Source: JAYFRE01 sp034926235
GTDB lineage: Bacteria; Pseudomonadota; Alphaproteobacteria; Rhodospirillales; Magnetospirillaceae
Assembly: GCA_034926235.1 (NCBI GenBank)
Contig: JAYFRE010000072.1
Location: 1-29,329 of the forward strand
Reading direction: 5' to 3'
Length of the DNA: 29,329 nt
In this document: one piece after another, positions 24,036 to 29,329 of the stretch
Numbering within the stretch: position 1 is the stretch's first letter
Layout of the letters: each line of letters opens with the position of its first letter
Notes under the pieces: model-generated
Seen by the model: only the letters and a program-made list of their open reading frames with translations
Told to the model about the DNA's origin: nothing
The model's database searches: none
Program-made: the position numbers and the translations under genes

Positions 24036-25286
24036 ATGATTTTTGGCGCGTTCGAGCGGTTGGTGGCGATCCGCTATCTGAGGGCCCGGCGGCGGGAAGG
24101 ATTCATTTCCATCATCGCCTGGTTCTCGCTGCTCGGCATTGCGCTCGGCGTGGCGACACTGATCATCGTCATGTCGGTGATGAACGGATTCAGGGCCGAG
24201 CTCATGGGCCGCATCCTGGGGCTGAACGGCCATGTCGGTGTTTACGGTCCGCCCTCTGGGCTGGAGGAATTCGACGCCCTGGCCGGCAAGATCCGCGAGA
24301 TACCCGGGGTCGAATTCGTCTTTCCGACACTGGAAGGCCAGGTGATGGCCACCTCGTCCGGCGGTTTCGCCTCGGGCGCGCTGGTGCGGGGCGTGCGTCC
24401 CGATGATCTGTTCGCGCGGAAAACCATCATGGATGGCATCAAGGCGGGCGATCCGTCGCGCTTCTCGGGCCAGGACGCGGTCATCATCGGCACAAGGCTG
24501 GCCGAGAAACTGGGTTTGAGGGTTGGCGATCCGATCACGTTGATATCGCCCAAGGGCAATGTCACCGCTTTCGGCACCGTGCCCAGGATGCGCGCCTATC
24601 GGATCGTCGCGACCTTCAATGTCGGCATGTACGAATATGATTCCAGCTTCGTCTTCATGCCGCTGGAGGCTGCGCAAATTTATTTCTCGCTGCCCGGACG
24701 CATCACCGATCTTCAGGTGATGATCAAGAACACGGACGCGGTGCGCCAGGTTTCTGGCGATATTCAAGCCGTCGCCGGTCCGCAGGCGCGCGTCTATAAC
24801 TGGATGGAAGCCAATGCCAGCTTCTTCAACGCCATCCAGGTCGAACGCAACGTCATGTTTCTGATCCTGACGCTGATCATTCTGGTGGCGGCCTTCAACA
24901 TCATCTCCAGCCTGATCATGCTGGTGAAGGACAAGGGCCGCGACATCGCCATCCTGCGCACCATGGGGGCGACGCGGGGCATGATCATGCGTATTTTCTT
25001 TCTGTCCGGGGCCGGGATCGGCATCATCGGCACCCTGGCCGGTGTGGTGTTGGGCCTGTCTTTTGCGCTCAATATCGAAAGCATCCGCCAGCTTCTGCAG
25101 GGGCTGACCGGACGCGAGCTGTTTTCGGCCGAAATCTATTTCCTGAGCCGTCTTCCGGCCAAGGTCGATTTCGGCGAGGTGACGCTGGTGGTGGTGATGG
25201 CGCTGGGTCTGTCCTTTGCCGCGACGATCTATCCCAGTTGGCGGGCCGCCCGGCTCGATCCGGTGGAGGCTCTGCGCTATGAGTGA
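24036..25286 (+). CDS. lolC: Lipoprotein-releasing ABC transporter permease LolC/LolE
   Basis: The 416-aa inner-membrane permease extracts outer-membrane lipoproteins and hands them to LolA. The N-terminal FERLVAIRYLRARRREGFIS precedes the first membrane helix (about 26-48). A large periplasmic domain follows. Three C-terminal helices (about 272-300, 320-345, 380-403) make up the FtsX-like permease domain, which ends in YPSWRAARLDPVEALRYE. Only one permease gene is present, so the transporter is probably a LolF-like homodimer plus LolD. The symbol lolC is conventional; lolE or lolF would be equally valid. The stop overlaps the lolD start by eight bases. Confidence 0.93.
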   Translation: MIFGAFERLVAIRYLRARRREGFISIIAWFSLLGIALGVATLIIVMSVMNGFRAELMGRILGLNGHVGVYGPPSGLEEFDALAGKIREIPGVEFVFPTLEGQVMATSSGGFASGALVRGVRPDDLFARKTIMDGIKAGDPSRFSGQDAVIIGTRLAEKLGLRVGDPITLISPKGNVTAFGTVPRMRAYRIVATFNVGMYEYDSSFVFMPLEAAQIYFSLPGRITDLQVMIKNTDAVRQVSGDIQAVAGPQARVYNWMEANASFFNAIQVERNVMFLILTLIILVAAFNIISSLIMLVKDKGRDIAILRTMGATRGMIMRIFFLSGAGIGIIGTLAGVVLGLSFALNIESIRQLLQGLTGRELFSAEIYFLSRLPAKVDFGEVTLVVVMALGLSFAATIYPSWRAARLDPVEALRYE

Positions 25287-25959
25287 CGCCGTGCTGAGAC
25301 TGGAAGGCGTGGTGCGGCGGTTCAATCCGGGCGCTAACGAGGTGCGCGTCCTGAACGGGGCCGATCTTGCCATCGAACGGGGCACCATCGTCGCTTTGGT
25401 GGGACCCAGCGGCGCGGGTAAATCGACGCTGCTGCACATCGCCGGGCTTTTGGAAAAACCCGACGAGGGACGGGTGCTGATCGATGGCGCGGAATGCAGC
25501 CGGTCCAGCGACGATGTGCGCACGGCCCTGCGCCGTTCCCGGCTGGGATTTGTCTATCAGTACCATCATCTGCTGCCGGAATTCTCGGCGCTGGAAAATG
25601 TCGTTCTGCCGCAGATGATCGCGGGCCGGGCGCGTCAGGAGGCCGAGAAACGGGGCATGGCGCTTTTGGCCGGGCTGGGCATGGATCACCGCGCGACGCA
25701 CCGGCCCGGGCAATTGTCGGGCGGCGAACAGCAGCGCGTCGCCATCGCCCGTGCATTGGCCAACGGACCGGCCTTGCTGTTGGCCGACGAGCCGACCGGC
25801 AATCTGGACCCGCATACGGCGGAAGCCGTTTTCGACGAATTGCTGGGACTGGTGCGGGGCGCGGGGCTGGCGGCGTTGGTCGCCACCCACAACCCCGAGC
25901 TGGCGCGACGCATGGACCGCGTCATCACCCTGAAGGACGGCCAACTGGTCGAATCCTGA
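25279..25959 (+). CDS. lolD: Lipoprotein-releasing ABC transporter ATP-binding protein LolD
   Basis: The 226-aa ATPase of the Lol exporter has Walker A GPSGAGKST (42-50), the Q-loop FVYQYHHLLPEF (91-102), the ABC signature LSGGEQQRV (146-154), Walker B LLLADEPT (167-174) and the switch H204 in VATHNPELA. The QYHHLLPEFSALENV stretch is characteristic of the LolD/MacB group. The frame is open upstream inside the permease gene, but ATG 25279 overlaps the permease stop by eight bases and gives the normal N-terminus. It is translationally coupled to the permease. Confidence 0.95.
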   Translation: MSDAVLRLEGVVRRFNPGANEVRVLNGADLAIERGTIVALVGPSGAGKSTLLHIAGLLEKPDEGRVLIDGAECSRSSDDVRTALRRSRLGFVYQYHHLLPEFSALENVVLPQMIAGRARQEAEKRGMALLAGLGMDHRATHRPGQLSGGEQQRVAIARALANGPALLLADEPTGNLDPHTAEAVFDELLGLVRGAGLAALVATHNPELARRMDRVITLKDGQLVES

Positions 25960-25981
25960 CCGATAGGGGAAGAACAGCCCG

Positions 25982-28900
25982 ATGCCGCATGCCGATTTCG
26001 TTCATCTGCGTGTCCATACGGCTTTTTCGCTGTCGGAAGGCGCGATCAAGCTCAAAGAGATGATCAAGCTGGTCAAAGCCAACGCCATGCCGGCGGTGGC
26101 GATGACGGACAGCGGCAATCTGTTCGGCGCGTTGGAATTTTCCCTGGCGGCAACGGACGAGGGCATTCAGCCGATCCTGGGCGTCCAGCTCAATGTCCGC
26201 CGCGAAGAAAAGGATGACCGCGGTTTCGGCGCACAGGCCGGATTGCGCAATCCCGAACCCGATCCTTTGGTGCTGCTGGCGCAGAATGAAACCGGTTACG
26301 GCAATTTGCTGAAACTGGTCTCGAAGGCCTATCTGGAAACCGACGGCGGCGAAACGCCGCAGGTTTCCTTTGATGACGTCGTCCGGCACGCCGACGGGCT
26401 GATCGCGCTGTCCGGCGGCGCGCATGGGGCCATCGGCCGGCTGTTGGCGTCGGACCAACCGGACAAGGCCGCGGCGATGGCCGCACGCCTGAAAGACATC
26501 TTTCCGGGACGGTTTTATATCGAGATCCAGCGCCACGGCATGGAGATCGAGGAACGCACCGAGCCGGGCCTGCTCGATATCGCCTATGCGCAGGATCTGC
26601 CCCTGGTCGCCACCAACGAGCCGTTCTTCGCCACCAAGAACATGTATGAGGCGCATGACGCGCTGCTGTGCATCGCAGAGGGAACCTATGTCTCCCAGGA
26701 TGAGCGCCGCCGCCTGACGCCGGAGCATTATTTTAAATCCGCCGCCGAGATGCGGGCGCTGTTCGAGGATTTGCCGGAAGCGGCGGACAACACCCTGGTG
26801 GTGGCCAAACGCTGCGCCTTCAAGGCGAAGAAGCGCCCGCCGTTGCTGCCTAGCTTCCATGTCGAGGGCATGACCGAGGCCGAGGCTTTGAGGACCAAGG
26901 CGCAAGACGGGCTGCAAAAGCGGCTGGAGAAGCACATCTTCCGTCCCGGCATGAGCGCGGCGGAACGCGAGGAGGCGGCAAAGCCTTACCTTGACCGGGT
27001 CGCCTACGAGCTTGGCATCATCGAACAGATGGGCTTCCCGGGCTATTTCCTCATCGTCTCGGACTTCATCCAATGGGCCAAGGCGCATGGCGTACCGGTG
27101 GGGCCTGGGCGTGGTTCGGGCGCAGGCTCGGTGGTCGCCTGGGCGCTGACCATCACCGATCTGGATCCCTTGCGCTGGGGATTGCTGTTCGAGCGGTTCT
27201 TGAACCCCGAACGTGTATCGATGCCCGACTTCGACATCGATTTCTGCCAGGATAAGCGCGAACGCGTGATCCATTACGTGCAGGAAAAATACGGCCACGA
27301 TCACGTCGCCCAGATCATCACCTTTGGTAAGCTTCAGGCCCGCGCGGTGCTGCGCGATGTCGGCCGCGTGTTGCAGATGCCCTATGGCCAGGTCGATCGC
27401 ATCTGCAAGCTGGTGCCGAACAACCCGGCCAATCCGGTTACGCTCAAGGAAGCCATTATCCAGGAACCGCTGCTGAGAGAGATGCAGCGCAGCGACGAGC
27501 AGGTCGCCCATCTGCTCGATATCGGCATGAAGCTGGAAGGACTTTACCGCCACGCCTCGACCCATGCCGCCGGCGTGGTGATCGGCGATCGGACCTTGGA
27601 CGAGCTGGTGCCGCTTTACCGCGACCCGCGTTCGGACATGCCGGTGACCGGTTTCAACATGAAATGGGTCGAACCGGCCGGGCTGATCAAATTCGACTTT
27701 TTGGGCCTGAAGACCCTGTCGGTGATTCATCGCGCGGTCGAATTGATCCGGGCCACCAAGGGCGTGGAGCTGGATCTGGAAGAGATACCGCTCGACGATC
27801 CGGCTACCTATGGGTTGCTGGCGCGGGGTGAAACGGTCGGCGTGTTCCAGCTGGAAAGTTCGGGCATGCGCGACGTGTTGCGCAAGATGCAGGCCGACTG
27901 CTTTGCCGACATCATCGCCGTGGTGGCGCTTTACCGTCCCGGCCCGATGGACAACATCCCACATTACATTAATGTCAAGCACGGGGTCGAGGAACCCGAT
28001 TACCTGCATCCTTCGCTAGAGCCGGTCCTGACGGAAACCAACGGGATCATGATCTATCAGGAACAGGTGATGCAGATCGCCCAGATCCTGTCCGGCTATA
28101 CGTTGGGCGGCGCCGATCTGCTGCGCCGAGCCATGGGCAAGAAGATCCAGGCCGAGATGGACGCCCAGCGCAAAAGCTTCGTCGATGGGGCGGTGGCGCG
28201 CGGGGTGGACGCGGCCAAGGCGGGCGAGATCTTCGATCAGGTCGATAAGTTCGCGGGCTACGGCTTCAACAAATCGCACGCAGCCGCCTATGCTCTGGTG
28301 GCCTATCAAACGGCCTGGCTCAAGGCCAACCATCCGGTCGAGTTCATCGCCGCCTCGATGACCTATGACATGCACAACACAGACAAGCTCAATATCTTCC
28401 GCCAGGAACTGGACCGGCTGAAGATCGCGTTGCTGCCACCCGACATCAACCGCTCAGGGGCGGATTTCTGGGTCGAACGCGGCAAGGATGGCGCGTCGGC
28501 GATCCGTTACGCCCTGGCGGCGCTGAAGAATGTCGGCCAGACGGCGATGGAGGCGATGGTCGCCGAACGCGAAAAGAATGGTCCGTTCCGTGACCTGTCC
28601 GATTTCGCCCGGCGGATCGACAACCACGCCATCAACCGCCGCCAGCTTGAAAACCTGGTCCGTGCAGGTGCGTTCGATTCCTTGGAACGGAACCGCGCGC
28701 GCATGTTCGACGGGATAGAATCGGTACTGCGCGAGGCAGCCTCGGCGGCCCAGGACCGTCATTCCGGCCAGACCAGCCTGTTCGGCGGCGAAACCCAGTC
28801 CGGCACGTCGATCATGCTGCCCGAACGCACCGATTACCCGCTGGGAGAAAAGCTTCAGGCCGAATTCGGGGCGGTGGGGTTTTATCTGTCCGCCCATCCC

Positions 28901-29329
28901 ATGGACAGCTACGCCGTCAGTCTGGAACGGCTGGGTGTCCTGAAATCCTCCGAAGTGGCGGGACATCTGCGCGGCGGCGTCCGCGGGCATATCAAGCTTG
29001 CGGGCATGTTGAACGCGAAGCAGGAGCGGGTTTCCAGCCGCGGCAGCCGTTACGCCTTCATCTCGGTCTCCGACGCTTCGGGTCTGTTCGAGGTCACGCT
29101 GTTTTCAGAGGTTCTGTCCGCCGCGCGCGAGCTGCTCGAACCCAACAAGGCGCTTTTGATCACGGCGGACGCCCGCATCGAGGAAGAACAGCTGAAGCTG
29201 GTCGCCCACAAGATCGAAAGCCTGGACGCGGCGGCGGCAAAGACCTCGGCCGGGCTCAAGATCGTCATCGGCGACGAAGGCCCGATCCAGCCCCTGAAAG
29301 CTCTGGTGAGTGGGCAGGGACGGGGGCGG
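25982..29329 (+). CDS. dnaE: DNA polymerase III subunit alpha (3' end beyond window)
   Basis: This is the replicative polymerase catalytic subunit. The frame is open from ATG 25982 to the window end with no stop: 1116 codons, so perhaps the last ~40-50 residues are missing. The PHP domain starts at once (H8, H12 in VHLRVHTAFSLSEG). The palm catalytic motif MPDFDIDFCQDKR gives D418 and D420, and the third aspartate is D572 in KFDFLGLKTL. GPGRGSGAGSVVAW lies in the polymerase core. The internal beta-clamp-binding motif is QTSLF (930-934). An OB-fold follows at about 1000-1085 (GMLNAKQERVSSRGSRYAFIS). The AGGGGAAGA ribosome site is 22 bases or less after lolD. Confidence 0.96.
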   Translation, partial: MPHADFVHLRVHTAFSLSEGAIKLKEMIKLVKANAMPAVAMTDSGNLFGALEFSLAATDEGIQPILGVQLNVRREEKDDRGFGAQAGLRNPEPDPLVLLAQNETGYGNLLKLVSKAYLETDGGETPQVSFDDVVRHADGLIALSGGAHGAIGRLLASDQPDKAAAMAARLKDIFPGRFYIEIQRHGMEIEERTEPGLLDIAYAQDLPLVATNEPFFATKNMYEAHDALLCIAEGTYVSQDERRRLTPEHYFKSAAEMRALFEDLPEAADNTLVVAKRCAFKAKKRPPLLPSFHVEGMTEAEALRTKAQDGLQKRLEKHIFRPGMSAAEREEAAKPYLDRVAYELGIIEQMGFPGYFLIVSDFIQWAKAHGVPVGPGRGSGAGSVVAWALTITDLDPLRWGLLFERFLNPERVSMPDFDIDFCQDKRERVIHYVQEKYGHDHVAQIITFGKLQARAVLRDVGRVLQMPYGQVDRICKLVPNNPANPVTLKEAIIQEPLLREMQRSDEQVAHLLDIGMKLEGLYRHASTHAAGVVIGDRTLDELVPLYRDPRSDMPVTGFNMKWVEPAGLIKFDFLGLKTLSVIHRAVELIRATKGVELDLEEIPLDDPATYGLLARGETVGVFQLESSGMRDVLRKMQADCFADIIAVVALYRPGPMDNIPHYINVKHGVEEPDYLHPSLEPVLTETNGIMIYQEQVMQIAQILSGYTLGGADLLRRAMGKKIQAEMDAQRKSFVDGAVARGVDAAKAGEIFDQVDKFAGYGFNKSHAAAYALVAYQTAWLKANHPVEFIAASMTYDMHNTDKLNIFRQELDRLKIALLPPDINRSGADFWVERGKDGASAIRYALAALKNVGQTAMEAMVAEREKNGPFRDLSDFARRIDNHAINRRQLENLVRAGAFDSLERNRARMFDGIESVLREAASAAQDRHSGQTSLFGGETQSGTSIMLPERTDYPLGEKLQAEFGAVGFYLSAHPMDSYAVSLERLGVLKSSEVAGHLRGGVRGHIKLAGMLNAKQERVSSRGSRYAFISVSDASGLFEVTLFSEVLSAARELLEPNKALLITADARIEEEQLKLVAHKIESLDAAAAKTSAGLKIVIGDEGPIQPLKALVSGQGRGR

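Noticed and set aside
25925..28009. Long minus-strand open frame (694 codons) opposite lolD/dnaE
   Set aside because: It lies opposite dnaE, whose catalytic motifs are intact. Long antisense frames are expected opposite G+C-rich genes with strong codon bias, and the translation is rich in Arg, His, Gln and Asp with no recognisable domain.

Overview
The window is about 29.3 kb of G+C-rich DNA (mostly above 60% by eye) packed with genes, nearly all on the + strand. Protein sequences and gene order point to an alphaproteobacterium, most likely Rhodospirillales. The main reasons are the complete nuoA-N operon followed by birA, coaX and an RNase J gene, then proS (short alphaproteobacterial form), lolC/E, lolD and dnaE. 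Species cannot be read from the sequence.

Layout. (1) 1-3.1 kb: the last codons of an unidentified gene, a strong hairpin terminator, a 3-hydroxyisobutyrate-dehydrogenase-family reductase, a membrane-anchored metallophosphoesterase and a LysE-family exporter. (2) 3.2-3.35 kb: a single tRNA-Asp (GUC) with a plausible sigma-70-type promoter. (3) 3.5-17.6 kb: all fourteen subunits of respiratory complex I (nuoABCDEFGHIJKLMN) in canonical order with no inserted genes, mostly joined by ATGA-type overlaps or short gaps. (4) 17.6-20.8 kb: biotin-protein ligase, type III pantothenate kinase and RNase J, tightly coupled to nuoN. (5) 20.8-22.6 kb: the accessory segment, with a 3-methyladenine DNA glycosylase I, a small secreted protein, and an A+T-rich patch carrying one lipoprotein gene with foreign-looking codon use. 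(6) 22.7-29.3 kb: prolyl-tRNA synthetase, the lipoprotein-releasing ABC transporter pair, and DNA polymerase III alpha, which runs off the window end without a stop.

How it works together. Complex I oxidises NADH: NuoE/F/G form the NADH input module with FMN and most Fe-S clusters, NuoB/C/D/I form the quinone-linking arm, and NuoA/H/J/K/L/M/N form the proton-pumping membrane arm. The genes after nuoN are housekeeping (biotinylation, CoA synthesis, RNA turnover, translation, lipoprotein export, replication) and share an operon-like layout rather than a pathway.

I found no CRISPR array, transposase, phage gene or obvious new multi-gene system. The points that most deserve a second look are an Asp in place of the near-invariant membrane Glu of NuoL, a probable non-standard start codon for birA placed by a near-perfect Shine-Dalgarno over the nuoN stop, and the A+T-rich lipoprotein island, which is bracketed by an imperfect direct repeat.
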